Assembly (NCBI GenBank): GCA_003584625.1
Contig: AP017647.1
Location: 916,603-980,602, forward strand
Length of the DNA stretch: 64,000 nt
Source of the DNA: Methanothermobacter sp. MT-2
GTDB taxonomy: Archaea > Methanobacteriota > Methanobacteria > Methanobacteriales > DSM-23052
Direction: 5' to 3'
Within the stretch, counting starts at the first letter, position 1. Each line of letters begins with the position of its first letter. A program made the position numbers and the translations under genes. The notes under the pieces were generated by a model. The model had not been told where the DNA came from and made no database searches. It saw only the letters and a list, made by a program, of their open reading frames with translations. Of the stretch, positions 45,586-55,609 are shown one piece after another.

Positions 45586-46668
45586 TTAGTATTCTTTCAT
45601 TATTTTAACGAATTTATCGAAGATGTTGTATGTGTCGTGTGGTCCTGGTCCAGCTTCTGGATGGTATTGGACGCTTATGATGGGGAGTTCTCTGTGTTTT
45701 ATGCCTTCTACTGTCCCGTCGTTGAGGTTTAGGTGGGTTATCTTGATTTTGTCTTTGTCTATTGATTTGGGGTCTATTGCAAAGCCGTGGTTTTGTGATG
45801 TTATGGCGACGTTGCCTGTTTCAAGGTCTTTGACTGGTTGGTTGGCTCCTCTGTGTCCGAATTTCATCTTGTATATTTTCGCACCGAATGCTAGTCCTAT
45901 TATCTGCTGGCCAAAACAGATCCCGAATATTGGCAGCCTCTCTGAAAGTTTTTTAACTGTTTCTCTAGTCTCTTTAACCCTTGTGGGGTCTCCAGGACCG
46001 TTTGATACTAGTATGGCGTCGGGGTCGTATTCTAGTATTTCCTTTGGGCTTGTGTTATATGGTAGGAGCGCCACGCCAACGTTTCTTTCCAGGAAACCTT
46101 TTATGATGTTGTTTTTTGCCCCGCAGTCTATTATAGCGATTCTTTCATTGTATTCTTCATGGAGGATCCTCGGTTCTTTGACTGAGACTTTATCTACAAG
46201 GTCTAATTCGCGTATGTCGGGTTGTTCCCTTGCCAATTTTAAAATTTCATCATCATCAATTTCCTCGGTTGCCAGAGCCCCTTTCATGGTCCCCTTTTCC
46301 CTTATTTTTATTGTTAGGGCTCTTGTGTCAACACCACTTATACCTGGAATCTCATATTCTTCCAGGAAATCTGAGAGGGTTTTTTCCATCATGTGATGTG
46401 ATGGTCTTTGACATTGTTCTCTTACAATAAGACCTTCTGCTTTTATACCATCTGACTGGTACCATCTAGTTGAGATGCCATAATTTCCTTGTAAGGGGTA
46501 TGTTAGCATTAGAATCTGGCCTTTATAGGAGGGGTCTGTGAGTGCTTCAACATAGCCTGTCATACCAGTTGCGAAGACGACTTCACCACTTTTCACTGTT
46601 TCAAATCCGAAGCCCTCCCCCCTGAGTAAAGTTCCATCCTCTAGGGCAAGTTTAGCTTCTTTAACCAT
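45586..46668 (-). CDS. carA: Carbamoyl-phosphate synthase small subunit CarA
   Basis: A 360-residue glutaminase subunit. The class I amidotransferase triad is visible: Cys in [14 protein letters not shown] (about residue 250), His and Glu in [11 protein letters not shown] (about 338-340). The N-terminal CPSase-specific domain includes [20 protein letters not shown]. It releases ammonia from glutamine and channels it to CarB. GGTGGTTTA precedes the ATG. First gene of the carAB pair, 12 bases after the GNAT gene on the same strand. Confidence 0.97.
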   Translation of the reverse strand: MVKEAKLALEDGTLLRGEGFGFETVKSGEVVFATGMTGYVEALTDPSYKGQILMLTYPLQGNYGISTRWYQSDGIKAEGLIVREQCQRPSHHMMEKTLSDFLEEYEIPGISGVDTRALTIKIREKGTMKGALATEEIDDDEILKLAREQPDIRELDLVDKVSVKEPRILHEEYNERIAIIDCGAKNNIIKGFLERNVGVALLPYNTSPKEILEYDPDAILVSNGPGDPTRVKETRETVKKLSERLPIFGICFGQQIIGLAFGAKIYKMKFGHRGANQPVKDLETGNVAITSQNHGFAIDPKSIDKDKIKITHLNLNDGTVEGIKHRELPIISVQYHPEAGPGPHDTYNIFDKFVKIMKEY

Positions 46669-46680
46669 TAAACCACCAAT

Positions 46681-47112
46681 TTATAGTTCTTTTTTCATCA
46701 CCACTGCATCGTCACCATTCTCATAGTATTGGGGTATCCTATTTTCTTCTTTAAACCCTAGGCTCTTATAAAATTTTATAGCCCCTTTATTTTTCGCTCT
46801 AACCTCTAATTTCACCTTTTCGATACCAAACTTTTTGAAGATGTCTAGGGCTGTCTGGACAAGTTGTGTTCCGAATTTTCTGCGACGATATTTTTTATCA
46901 ACTGCCAAGGAGATGATATGTCCCTCATCCTCAAATCTTATCCAAAATATAATATATCCTACAACCATATTATTTTCTTGGGCAACGAGAAAACCAGCCC
47001 CTATATCATAAAGGTAGCGTAGAAGTTGTGGGGGATATGGATCATCAAAGGACATCATCTCGATTTCCACCACCCTCTTAAGATCTCTTAGTCTGAATTC
47101 CCTCACAATCAT
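46681..47112 (-). CDS. rimI: Archaeal RimI/Ard1-type N-terminal acetyltransferase
   Basis: A 143-residue GNAT protein. The acetyl-CoA loop is in RKFGTQLVQTALDIF with preceding HIISLAVDKKYRRR (residues 75-100), and substrate-binding FDDPYPPQLLRYL is near the N-terminus, as in archaeal Ard1-like N-alpha-acetyltransferases. Divergent from the UPF0146 gene with 22 bases between the starts, so both promoters overlap. Likely co-transcribed with carAB downstream. Confidence 0.88.
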   Translation of the reverse strand: MIVREFRLRDLKRVVEIEMMSFDDPYPPQLLRYLYDIGAGFLVAQENNMVVGYIIFWIRFEDEGHIISLAVDKKYRRRKFGTQLVQTALDIFKKFGIEKVKLEVRAKNKGAIKFYKSLGFKEENRIPQYYENGDDAVVMKKEL

Positions 47113-47134
47113 TTTACTTGTCCCCGTGATAACA

Positions 47135-47530
47135 ATGTGGAAAGATCTTGCATCCTATATAATACAAGAATGCAAACCCTATGATAAGGTTGTGGAGGTA
47201 GCTGTTGGCAGATTCTTTAAAGTTGCAGAGTATCTTCAGAAACATTCAATGATTGATCTGATCCTAACAGATATTAAACCTTCCCATCCCAATATAATAG
47301 CGGATGATATCACAAAACCCAACTTAGAAATATATAAAGGTGCTAGTTTAATATATTCGATAAGACCCCCACTAGAGTTACATGAACACCTTATAAAAGT
47401 GGCTGTAAAAGTACAAGCTAAGCTTTTAATAAGACCCCTCAGCACAGAACATCCAAATATAGACATGAAACTCGTAAATTATAAGAAAAGCTTCTTCTAT
47501 GAATATAAACCAGAAAAGGTGAGAATATAG
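47135..47530 (+). CDS. UPF0146 family protein
   Basis: A 131-residue archaeal UPF0146 member with a Rossmann-like fold reminiscent of small methyltransferases: VVEVAVGRFFKVAEYL (glycine loop, residues about 19-34), LILTDIKPSHPNIIADDITKP and SLIYSIRPPLELHEHLIK. The ATG at 47135 is used because CCGTGATAACA precedes it; an in-frame GTG three codons upstream forms part of that site. Its stop overlaps the GTG start of the P-type ATPase. Confidence 0.85.
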   Translation: MWKDLASYIIQECKPYDKVVEVAVGRFFKVAEYLQKHSMIDLILTDIKPSHPNIIADDITKPNLEIYKGASLIYSIRPPLELHEHLIKVAVKVQAKLLIRPLSTEHPNIDMKLVNYKKSFFYEYKPEKVRI

Positions 47531-50043
47531 TGTCAGAGATTAGATGGGAGCTTATGGAAACCAACAAGGTCTTAGAGGAGCTTGGAACATCCAAGGATGG
47601 TTTAAGTTCAGATGAGGCTCTAAAACGCCTCTCAAAATATGGTGAAAATGAACTTGTTGAAGAGAAAAAGGAAGGACCCCTCAGATTATTCTTGAACCAG
47701 TTCATGGATGTTCTTATAATACTTCTAATCGTGGCAGCCCTAGCATCCTATGTGATAGGCGACTTCCTAGACTCCATGGTAATCTTATTTGTAGTGGTTG
47801 TAAATGCTATTATAGGTTTTATGCAGGAATATCGTGCCGAAAAGGCCATGGAAAAACTTAGGAATCTGATAGCTACTGAGGCTGTTGTGATACGTGATGG
47901 GGAAACGAAGAAGATACCTGCAAGTGAATTAACCATAGGCGACCTGGTAGTGATAGAAGAAGGAGACAATGTACCGGCAGATCTAAGGCTTATAGAAACC
48001 TCTGACCTTAGGATAGACGAGTCAATAATCACGGGAGAATCCATACCCGTCCATAAGATCCATGATGTGAGCGATAAAGGGGATAATATCGCTTATATGG
48101 ACTCAAATGTAGTCTCTGGTAGGGGTAAAGGTGTTGTGATAGCTGTTGGAATGGAAACATCTATAGGTAAAATCGCGGGGATGATACAAGAAGAGGAGGG
48201 TAAAACACCACTCCAAGAGAAAATAGCACGTCTAGGGAAAAGCCTTGGACTCATAGCAGTCATAGTATGTCTTATTGTTTTCATTCTCCAGTTTTTAAAA
48301 GGGATTAATATCGTTGAAACCTTCATGACCGCAGTTTCACTTGCAGTAGCCTCTGTACCAGAGGGACTCCCAGCAATCCTCACATTAACGCTTGCCCTAG
48401 GCATGCAAAGAATGGCAAGAAACAACGCAGTGATAAGAAAACTGCTCGCGGTAGAAACCCTTGGCTCTTGTACATTCATATGCACTGACAAGACAGGCAC
48501 ACTAACCCTCAACAAGATGAGAGTAAGAAAATCACTACTAACATCAGAAGAAGCTTTGAAGATCTGTGCACTTTGTAATAATGCAAGTTTTTCCAATGAA
48601 AAGATTATAGGGGATCCTACAGACGCCGCATTACTACTCTTTGCAAAGGATAAAGGCTACATAAGAGAAGAACTAGAACAGGAATATCCACGGCTAAAGG
48701 AGATACCCCTCGACAGTGAACGTAAAAGGATGAGCACTATACACTCCTCCAGTTCAGGCTATTATCTGTTCATTAAAGGAGCGCCAGAAATAATCCTAGA
48801 AAGAACAAGTTACATCAAAGAAAATGGTGAAATAAGAAGATTCACAGCCACCGATCTTAAATATTGGACAGAAAAATTGAATGAGATGACATCCAATGCA
48901 CTTAGAGTGCTAGCACTAGCATATAAGCCGCTGGATGAAGTTTCTGATGATGGGGAGGATCCTGAGCAAGATCTTATCTTTGTCGGTTTTGTTGGCATGA
49001 TGGACCCACCACGAAAGGAAGCTGCAGAGGCCATAGAAACTTGTAAAAAGGCCGGAATAAAAGTTGTGATGATAACAGGAGATCATAAGGATACCGCGAT
49101 TGCAATCGCCAAAGAATTGAATCTAATAGATGATGGTAAGGCCATTACCGGTGAAGAACTAGACAAGCTTAGTGATGAAAAATTCGAATCCATGGTAGAG
49201 GATATAAGGGTCTATGCTCGGGTCTTCCCGCAACAGAAAGTTAGAATTGTTGAGACGCTCCAAAGTCGTGGTCATGTAGTTGCCATGACAGGTGACGGGG
49301 TTAACGACGCGCCAGCGCTTAAAAAGGCGGCTATAGGTGTTGCTATGGGTAGTGGTACTGATGTTGCCAAGGAATCATCTGACATGGTGCTCCAAGATGA
49401 CAACTTCGCCACCATAGTAAGGGCCGTGAAGGAAGGACGCACAATATTCGATAATATAAGACGTTTTGTTAAATTCCAAGTTTCAACAAATGTCGGGGCC
49501 ATACTCACCATAGTCTCGTCTTCTGTAATGAACATGCCATTACCATTTAATCCTATCCAGATTCTCTGGATAAACATTATAATGGACGGACCCCCAGCAC
49601 AATCACTTGGAGTTGAACCTCCAGAAGAGGATGTGATGTCAAGGAAACCTGAAAGAGAGGATATACTCCCCCAAAGGAACCTTTTCAGGATAGTATTAGC
49701 TGGTATAGTCATGGCGATAGGCACTTTAGCCATTTACATGTACAAGTTGTCCACTGGGGATGATGGGGCGACTACAGTAGCATTCACAACATTTGTCATG
49801 TTCCAGATTTTCAACGTGTTTAATTGCAAATCACAGAGCGGATTTTCAAATAAACTACTCTTTTTAGCCATTGTAACATCCTTCATACTCCAATTATTTG
49901 TCGTTTACCTACCACCATTACAAGGCATATTCAGAACAGAACCCATCTCGATAATGGATTGGATATTGATAGTGTTGGTAGCATCACTCATATTGGTAAA
50001 TGAGGCGATAATAAGATGGGTTGATGAGAGGAGAAAACAATGA
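47530..50043 (+). CDS. P-type cation-transporting ATPase (Ca2+/SERCA-like, type II)
   Basis: An 837-residue P2-type ATPase. In order: cation ATPase N-terminal domain (LGTSKDGLSSDEALKRLSKYG), actuator TGES (about 178), M4 motif VASVPEGLPAILT, phosphorylation site DKTGTLT (D320), nucleotide-binding FIKGAPEIILER, hinge MTGDGVNDAPALKKA, and C-terminal helices with PFNPIQILWINIIMDGPPA. The PEGL motif and M6 NxxxD are as in Ca2+ pumps, though Na+ or other cations are possible. GTG start preceded by AAGGTGAGAATATA and overlapping the upstream stop. Overlaps cobK by 4 bp. Confidence 0.93.
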   Translation: MSEIRWELMETNKVLEELGTSKDGLSSDEALKRLSKYGENELVEEKKEGPLRLFLNQFMDVLIILLIVAALASYVIGDFLDSMVILFVVVVNAIIGFMQEYRAEKAMEKLRNLIATEAVVIRDGETKKIPASELTIGDLVVIEEGDNVPADLRLIETSDLRIDESIITGESIPVHKIHDVSDKGDNIAYMDSNVVSGRGKGVVIAVGMETSIGKIAGMIQEEEGKTPLQEKIARLGKSLGLIAVIVCLIVFILQFLKGINIVETFMTAVSLAVASVPEGLPAILTLTLALGMQRMARNNAVIRKLLAVETLGSCTFICTDKTGTLTLNKMRVRKSLLTSEEALKICALCNNASFSNEKIIGDPTDAALLLFAKDKGYIREELEQEYPRLKEIPLDSERKRMSTIHSSSSGYYLFIKGAPEIILERTSYIKENGEIRRFTATDLKYWTEKLNEMTSNALRVLALAYKPLDEVSDDGEDPEQDLIFVGFVGMMDPPRKEAAEAIETCKKAGIKVVMITGDHKDTAIAIAKELNLIDDGKAITGEELDKLSDEKFESMVEDIRVYARVFPQQKVRIVETLQSRGHVVAMTGDGVNDAPALKKAAIGVAMGSGTDVAKESSDMVLQDDNFATIVRAVKEGRTIFDNIRRFVKFQVSTNVGAILTIVSSSVMNMPLPFNPIQILWINIIMDGPPAQSLGVEPPEEDVMSRKPEREDILPQRNLFRIVLAGIVMAIGTLAIYMYKLSTGDDGATTVAFTTFVMFQIFNVFNCKSQSGFSNKLLFLAIVTSFILQLFVVYLPPLQGIFRTEPISIMDWILIVLVASLILVNEAIIRWVDERRKQ

Positions 50044-50825
50044 ACATCCTTGTGATGGCAGGAACCCATGATGCTGTTGAAATCATAAAAAAACTCAAAA
50101 TGGGTGCTGATCATAGGATAATAGCAACTACAACAACTGATTATGGTGGTAGATTAGCTGAGGATGCTGGGGCGGATGAGGTGATAAAAGAAGCCCTTGA
50201 TAAAGAAGGGCTAATCCAGGTTCTTAAAGTTGAAGATATTGACTTGATAATAGATGCAACCCATCCATTCGCCATAAAAGCCACTGAAAATGCGATTGAA
50301 GCCTCCAAGGAAACTTCAACATATTATATCCGGTTTGAGAGGCCGTCTATTGAGTTGAATGGGGATATCTTTAGGGTTGAATCTTTCAGGGAAGCTGGGT
50401 GTGTGGCAGCCAAGATCTTGAAGGAGAAGAATGGTAACATTTTACACCTTGCAGGTGTTTCGACAGTTAAGAATGTTATTGATGAGGTTGGAACAGAAAG
50501 GTTAGTGATCCGAGTTTTACCCCATCCTTCTTCCATAGAGGCTTGTCATAGGATGGGTATACCTGGTGAGAGGATAATAGCGATGCAAGGAACCTTTTCA
50601 AGGGCTCTTAATCGGGAGATCATGAAGGAATACAATGCAGGGGTTGTGATCACAAAAGAAAGCGGGGAAACAGGGGGTCTTCTAGAGAAGATAGGGGCTG
50701 CTAAGGATCTTAGAATCCCTGTGATAGTTGTGAACCGACCATACACAAGGAAATTAGATGATAAGATGGTATTCGATGATATAAGTGAACTTTTAGCATT
50801 TATTAGAAAAATGGTAGGATTTTAA
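50040..50825 (+). CDS. cbiJ: Cobalt-precorrin-6A reductase (CobK/CbiJ)
   Basis: A 261-residue enzyme of the CobK/CbiJ family in anaerobic cobalamin synthesis, which reduces cobalt-precorrin-6A at C18/C19 with NAD(P)H. Signatures: MNILVMAGTHDAVEIIKKL, DLIIDATHPFAIKAT (about residues 72-86), YYIRFERPS and GVVITKESGETGG. GAGGAGAAAACA precedes the ATG that overlaps the ATPase stop. The cobamide product serves methyltransferases such as Mtr. Overlaps the convergent moeA by 23 bp at its 3' end. Confidence 0.92.
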   Translation: MNILVMAGTHDAVEIIKKLKMGADHRIIATTTTDYGGRLAEDAGADEVIKEALDKEGLIQVLKVEDIDLIIDATHPFAIKATENAIEASKETSTYYIRFERPSIELNGDIFRVESFREAGCVAAKILKEKNGNILHLAGVSTVKNVIDEVGTERLVIRVLPHPSSIEACHRMGIPGERIIAMQGTFSRALNREIMKEYNAGVVITKESGETGGLLEKIGAAKDLRIPVIVVNRPYTRKLDDKMVFDDISELLAFIRKMVGF

Positions 50826-52026
50826 CAATGGAGCCTTCTTCGAGTATTTCAACATTTTTTGGGATTTTGATGTAACCATCTGCATCTGCAAGTGATGTTA
50901 TAGCCCCTGAATCCTTTAATATGGGGTGTGCTTTCCCATCTTTAATTTTTACAAGGGCGTAATGCACTCTGCCTTTTGATGAGTGCAATCTCTGTGCAAG
51001 GGGAAGCTCCCTCACATATTTATACCTTAGGGATTTGCCTGAAAGTTCCATTAGATAAGGGCGTAAAAAGACGTTAAAGATTATGAGGGCGGATACAGGG
51101 AAACCTGGAAGGCCGAATACAAGCTTTTCATCAATTTTACCTATAAGGGTGGGTTTTCCGGGTTTTATGGAAATTCCGTGTATTATAACTTCGCCAATGT
51201 TATCTATGATGTCTCTGAGTATGTCACCGGCTCCGGCTGATGTTCCACCAGAAGTTATAAGTATATCACATTCTCTAATGCTTGATTGGATGGCTTTTTG
51301 GAGTTCTCTGTGATCATCTTTTACTATGCCGAGGATTTTTGGTTTGCATCCGCAGTTTTTAACTGCAGCTGCGATACTGTGAGAATTTGAATCGAAGATT
51401 TTACCGGGATTCCAATCATCTGAGGGTTCGATTAGTTCATTTCCAGTTGAGAGTATACCTATTTTTAATTTGGTTATTACAGGCACTTTTGTTATGCCGG
51501 CGGCGCTTAGCGCTCCAATTTTTTCTGGTGAGAGTAGGGCTCCTTTTTTGGATATGGTATCATTTTTTGATATGTCTGATCCCTTTAATGCGATATGTTG
51601 GTTTGGGTATGCGCTTTTATAAATTAGGATTTTATCTCCTTCTTCTTCGGTATATTCAACCATGATTATTGCATCCGCACCTTCGGGTACTGGGGCTCCT
51701 GTGCTTATCCGTGAACAGTATCCTCTCCTGATCTTTTTTCGCGGAATGGAACCGGCCTCTATGGTTTCGATACATTCTAGGATCTTTGGATTGTCTTCAG
51801 AAGCTTTAAAGGTGTCTTCTGCCCTCACAGCATACCCGTCTCTTGATGCTCTGTTAAATGGTGGTAAATCAATTGGACTTTTCACATCCTGGGCCAGGAT
51901 CCTCCCATATGCATCTTCTAGTTCCACTTCTTCTATTTTTGGTGGTTGATAAATTTCCTTGAAGAGATTGTTAATTATTTTATGGGCGGTTGATATGTCT
52001 ATAAGATTCAGGAATTCGCGACCCAT
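50803..52026 (-). CDS. moeA: Molybdopterin molybdenumtransferase MoeA
   Basis: A 407-residue MoeA that inserts Mo or W into molybdopterin, needed for formylmethanofuran dehydrogenase. Domains in order: MoeA N-terminal (LAQDVKSPIDLPPFNRASRDGYA near residue 51-71), domain with ISTGAPVPEGADAIIMVEYTE, MoCF binding fold (ILSTGNELIEP, DILITSGGTSAGAGD, GLPGFPVSA) and C-terminal MoeA domain. AGGGATCTAAGGG precedes the ATG. It is convergent with cobK and stands alone on its strand. Confidence 0.95.
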   Translation of the reverse strand: MGREFLNLIDISTAHKIINNLFKEIYQPPKIEEVELEDAYGRILAQDVKSPIDLPPFNRASRDGYAVRAEDTFKASEDNPKILECIETIEAGSIPRKKIRRGYCSRISTGAPVPEGADAIIMVEYTEEEGDKILIYKSAYPNQHIALKGSDISKNDTISKKGALLSPEKIGALSAAGITKVPVITKLKIGILSTGNELIEPSDDWNPGKIFDSNSHSIAAAVKNCGCKPKILGIVKDDHRELQKAIQSSIRECDILITSGGTSAGAGDILRDIIDNIGEVIIHGISIKPGKPTLIGKIDEKLVFGLPGFPVSALIIFNVFLRPYLMELSGKSLRYKYVRELPLAQRLHSSKGRVHYALVKIKDGKAHPILKDSGAITSLADADGYIKIPKNVEILEEGSIVKILPFF

Positions 52027-52194
52027 CCCTTAGATCCCTCCTATTTTCCTTAAGATTTTATATGATTTTTGAATCTCTTATCTTTTAGGATGTCTGGGTG
52101 ATTTTGTAACCTTCAATTATTTATATTATGTTATAGAAAAATATTATATCGCCTTTTTCTAATTGAGATTTATAATATGAGAGGAGGAGATTAT

Positions 52195-52485
52195 TTGGGT
52201 AACACAGAAGAAGTTAGAAGAGTGAGGATACCTAGGAAAGGTGAAATACCTGGGATTGTTGAACAGATACTAGGTCATGGAAAGTTGAAAGTTATATGTA
52301 GTGATGGTAAGACTCGCCTGGGGCGCATACCTGGTAAGATGAAAAAGAGGATATGGATCAGGGAGGGTGATGTTGTACTGGTAAAACCATGGGCGTTTCA
52401 AAGTGATGAAAAGGCTGACATAGTATGGAGGTATACGCGCACTGAGGCTAATTGGCTTGAGAGAAGAGGTTACCTGAACCTATAG
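52195..52485 (+). CDS. eif1A: Translation initiation factor aIF-1A (TTG start)
   Basis: A 96-residue OB-fold factor that promotes Met-tRNA binding to the small ribosomal subunit. The motifs [23 protein letters not shown] and [16 protein letters not shown] are diagnostic. The TTG at 52195 is preferred because GAGGAGGAGAT sits just before it. The ATG six codons upstream has no ribosome binding site and would place that purine run within its coding sequence. It is followed 5 bases later by rio1, the start of a translation/ribosome-assembly operon. Confidence 0.92.
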   Translation: MGNTEEVRRVRIPRKGEIPGIVEQILGHGKLKVICSDGKTRLGRIPGKMKKRIWIREGDVVLVKPWAFQSDEKADIVWRYTRTEANWLERRGYLNL

Positions 52486-52490
52486 AGAAG

Positions 52491-53282
52491 ATGATCACAT
52501 TGTCCGCGGACAAGAAGGATAAAACCTTCCATGAGATTGATTCTGCCTTGGAGAGGGTGAAATCCGAGAAGAGACTCAAGGGTGTGGAGGATAGGCGTGT
52601 TGCAAGTGAAGTTTTCGATAAAAGAACCCTTGAAGTCCTTTATAAATTGTCAAATACTGGTTATCTATCTATTCTTGATGGTGTTATAAGCACTGGTAAG
52701 GAAGCTAACGTATTCAAGGGCTTGGATGATCATGATGATTTTGTTGCTGTTAAAATTTATCGCATCGCCACCTCTGATTTCAAGAAAATGCAATATTACA
52801 TCCAGGGAGATCCCCGTTTTAAGGTTAAAATGAGCAACAAGAGACAGGTAGTCCATGCATGGGTGAACAAGGAATTCAGGAACCTTAAAAGGGCATATGA
52901 GAGTGGTGTTAGGGTTCCTCGGCCATTTGTTTCAAGGGAGAATGTTCTTATAATGGAGTTTATAGGTGATAGTGAAGGTAATCCTGCGCCAACACTAAAG
53001 GAGGCTCCACCTCTCCATCCTAGGAAAATGTTCGATAAGATAGTATATTATATGAGACTTTTATATAAGATGGCTAGGTTGGTCCATGGGGATCTATCAG
53101 CATTTAATATCCTTAACTTTGAGGAAGAACCAGTTATTATTGATATTTCACAGGCTGTTGTACTGGATCATCCCATTGCTGAGGAATTGCTTGAAAGGGA
53201 TGCTAGGAATATTAGTAGAGATTTTAAACGTTTTGGTGTTTCATCAACTCCCCAGGAGATCCTGGAGAAAATAATGGATTAA
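52491..53282 (+). CDS. rio1: Serine/threonine protein kinase Rio1
   Basis: A 263-residue RIO1 kinase that acts late in small-subunit maturation. The flexible-loop STGKEANVFKG, the Lys of AVKIYRI (about residue 86), the catalytic HGDLSAFNIL (about 200-209, with the RIO-typical H-x-D-x-S-x-x-N) and the metal-binding IDISQAV (about 219-225) are all present. It sits between aIF-1A and a KH protein, the conserved archaeal trio for ribosome biogenesis. Confidence 0.95.
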   Translation: MITLSADKKDKTFHEIDSALERVKSEKRLKGVEDRRVASEVFDKRTLEVLYKLSNTGYLSILDGVISTGKEANVFKGLDDHDDFVAVKIYRIATSDFKKMQYYIQGDPRFKVKMSNKRQVVHAWVNKEFRNLKRAYESGVRVPRPFVSRENVLIMEFIGDSEGNPAPTLKEAPPLHPRKMFDKIVYYMRLLYKMARLVHGDLSAFNILNFEEEPVIIDISQAVVLDHPIAEELLERDARNISRDFKRFGVSSTPQEILEKIMD

Positions 53283-53312
53283 ACCACCCATTTTGAGGGG
53301 GTGTGTGTTCTG

Positions 53313-53879
53313 ATGCCAGCAGAAGAGTACCTGAAAATCCCAAGAGAAAGGATAGGAGTTCTTATTGGGAAAAGAGGAGAAACTAAAGAGCGTATAGAAA
53401 GTTTAACCCAGACTAGGCTTAAAATTGACAGCGAAACCGGGGCGGTGGTTATAATACCCGAAGAGAAGGTTGATGACCCCCTTTCTCCCTTGAAGGCGCG
53501 TAACATTGTCAAAGCCATAGGAAGAGGTTTCAATCCAGAGATTGCAATGCGCCTAATCCATGATAACATAACACTTGATATCATAAACATACCAGACTAT
53601 GTTGGCAAGTCTAAGAAGGCCATAGCAAGACAAAAAGGGAGGATAATAGGACGTGGTGGTATAACACGTCAAATAATCCATGACATGACCGGTGTTGAAA
53701 TTTCAATTTATGGTAAGACTGTTGCCATGATCGGAGAGTTCGAAAATCTTATGATTGCAAGAGAAGCCGTTGAAATGCTCCTGAAAGGGGCTAGACACAA
53801 GTCTGTATACTCATTCCTCGAAAAAAAGAAACAAGAACTAGAAATGAAAGAATTTGAAAAGAGGATTAATATAAAATAA
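53313..53879 (+). CDS. KH-domain rRNA-processing protein (archaeal Pno1/Dim2-like)
   Basis: A 188-residue protein with two KH domains: [15 protein letters not shown] (GKRG loop, near residue 15) and [19 protein letters not shown] (GRGG loop, about residue 110). This is the archaeal homologue of eukaryotic Pno1/Dim2, an rRNA-binding factor in 16S 3'-end processing that works with Rio1. The ATG at 53313 follows GAGGGGGTGTGTGTTCTG. A GTG at 53301 falls inside that site. Its C-terminal tail is highly charged ([15 protein letters not shown]). Confidence 0.92.
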   Translation: MPAEEYLKIPRERIGVLIGKRGETKERIESLTQTRLKIDSETGAVVIIPEEKVDDPLSPLKARNIVKAIGRGFNPEIAMRLIHDNITLDIINIPDYVGKSKKAIARQKGRIIGRGGITRQIIHDMTGVEISIYGKTVAMIGEFENLMIAREAVEMLLKGARHKSVYSFLEKKKQELEMKEFEKRINIK

Positions 53880-54037
53880 AATTAACATAGAACCCCATAT
53901 TCTCTTGAAAGGATTCTTTAAGATACTCTAAAAATATCCCCAAAAAATATCATCCTATAACCATTTGGTATATATGGAACAAATGATAAACATAAAAGTA
54001 AGTAAATAATCTTAAAAATTTGAAGGGAGGCTACTTT

Positions 54038-55609
54038 TTGGAGAGACAAGCAGGAGAATTATTTGAAGAATTCCAAGAACTCACAGCATCAGAATTCTTC
54101 CGTAAAAACAGGCAAATGTTAGGTTTCTCTGGTAAGATAAGATCCCTTACCATGGTATTCCATGAACTGATAACAAACAGCCTCGACGCCGCCGAAGAGG
54201 CAGGCATACTCCCAGATATAAAAATAAAACTAAAGAGGATTGGTAAAGACCACTACATCCTAGATCACCAGGACAACGGCCCTGGCATACCAGAAGACTA
54301 CATACCAAAGGTCTTCTGCACAATGTTCGCAGGCTCCAAATTCAGAAACATCCAATCAAGGGGACAGCAAGGCCTCGGATGCAGTGGCTGCGTACTACTC
54401 TCCCAGATGACAACAGGAAAACCAGCCACCATAACATCAGCATACAAAGAAGACGGCGAACTCAAAGGCGTGAAAATGTCCCTAAAAATGGACGTGAAAA
54501 AGAACAAGGGATTAGTCCTCGAAAAAGAGGAAATCGACGTTGAAAACACTGGAGTATGCGTCCAACTCCATTTCAAAGACGTCTCATATTCACTCTCAGA
54601 ACAGGGAGCCTACGAATACATCAGAAGAACAATAATAGGAAACCCACACGCCCAGATAACATTCTCAGATCCAACAGGAAGAAAATACATATTTAAAAGG
54701 GCATCCAATGTCATACCCCCACTACCAAAAGAAATACTCCCCCACCCAAAGGGTATAACAGCAGACGACCTAATATTCATGGCAAAACACACCGACAAAA
54801 GACGCTTCAGAAGCCTCCTTACAAGTTCACTATCTAGAATGTCCACAAAAAAAGTCAGAGAACTCGAAGAACTGACAAAAATAGACTTTAACAAAAGACC
54901 AAGGGACATGACATGGGAAGAAGCCGAAGAAATAGTTGAAGCCTTCAAAAAAATGGACTTCATGGCCCCACCAACCAATGGACTCATACCAATAGGAAAA
55001 GACCAAATAGAAAAAGGTATGAGAGAAATATTAAACCCAGAATTCGTGGCAGCAATCACAAGAAGACCCCTAACCTACCGAGGAGGCATACCATTCATCA
55101 TAGAGGCAGCCGTCGCATATGGAGGTAAAGCAGGCAGACTAGTCGGAGAACAGAGAAAAACCGAGATAATGAGATTTGCCAACAGAGTACCCCTCACATT
55201 CGACCAGGGAAGCTGCGCACTAACCGAGGGCGTGAAAAGTCTGGACTGGAAAAGATATGGTATAAGAGACTTTGAAAACGCCCCACTCACAATATTCGTT
55301 AATATAGTGTCGACAAACGTCCCATACCTTTCCACAGGCAAACAAAGCATAGCCCCAGAACCCGAAATCCTCCAGGAGATAAGACAAGCCACAATGCAAG
55401 TAGCCCGCAAACTACAAAAACATATAAGGGCCAAGAAAGCTGCTAAAGAAGAAGCCAAAAGAGCCAAAGTCTTTGAAAGTTACGTTCCTGTTATAATGAG
55501 GGAAGCAGCGCTCCTAGCAGAACAAGAACTGCCAGATTATAAACCCCTACTCGAAAAGGTGACGAGAAAAGCAAAGGCCGAACTCCTAGGTGAACCAGAT
55601 GATGAATAG
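54038..55609 (+). CDS. top6B: DNA topoisomerase VI subunit B (TTG start)
   Basis: A 523-residue GHKL ATPase subunit. The Bergerat fold motifs are [15 protein letters not shown] (N-box), [11 protein letters not shown] and [12 protein letters not shown]. The helix-two-turn-helix and transducer domains follow. The TTG at 54038 is chosen since GGGAGG (54025-54030) lies eight bases before it; a TTG six codons upstream precedes that site. It drives ATP-dependent double-strand passage with subunit A, coded just downstream with an 11-base overlap. Confidence 0.95.
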   Translation: MERQAGELFEEFQELTASEFFRKNRQMLGFSGKIRSLTMVFHELITNSLDAAEEAGILPDIKIKLKRIGKDHYILDHQDNGPGIPEDYIPKVFCTMFAGSKFRNIQSRGQQGLGCSGCVLLSQMTTGKPATITSAYKEDGELKGVKMSLKMDVKKNKGLVLEKEEIDVENTGVCVQLHFKDVSYSLSEQGAYEYIRRTIIGNPHAQITFSDPTGRKYIFKRASNVIPPLPKEILPHPKGITADDLIFMAKHTDKRRFRSLLTSSLSRMSTKKVRELEELTKIDFNKRPRDMTWEEAEEIVEAFKKMDFMAPPTNGLIPIGKDQIEKGMREILNPEFVAAITRRPLTYRGGIPFIIEAAVAYGGKAGRLVGEQRKTEIMRFANRVPLTFDQGSCALTEGVKSLDWKRYGIRDFENAPLTIFVNIVSTNVPYLSTGKQSIAPEPEILQEIRQATMQVARKLQKHIRAKKAAKEEAKRAKVFESYVPVIMREAALLAEQELPDYKPLLEKVTRKAKAELLGEPDDE

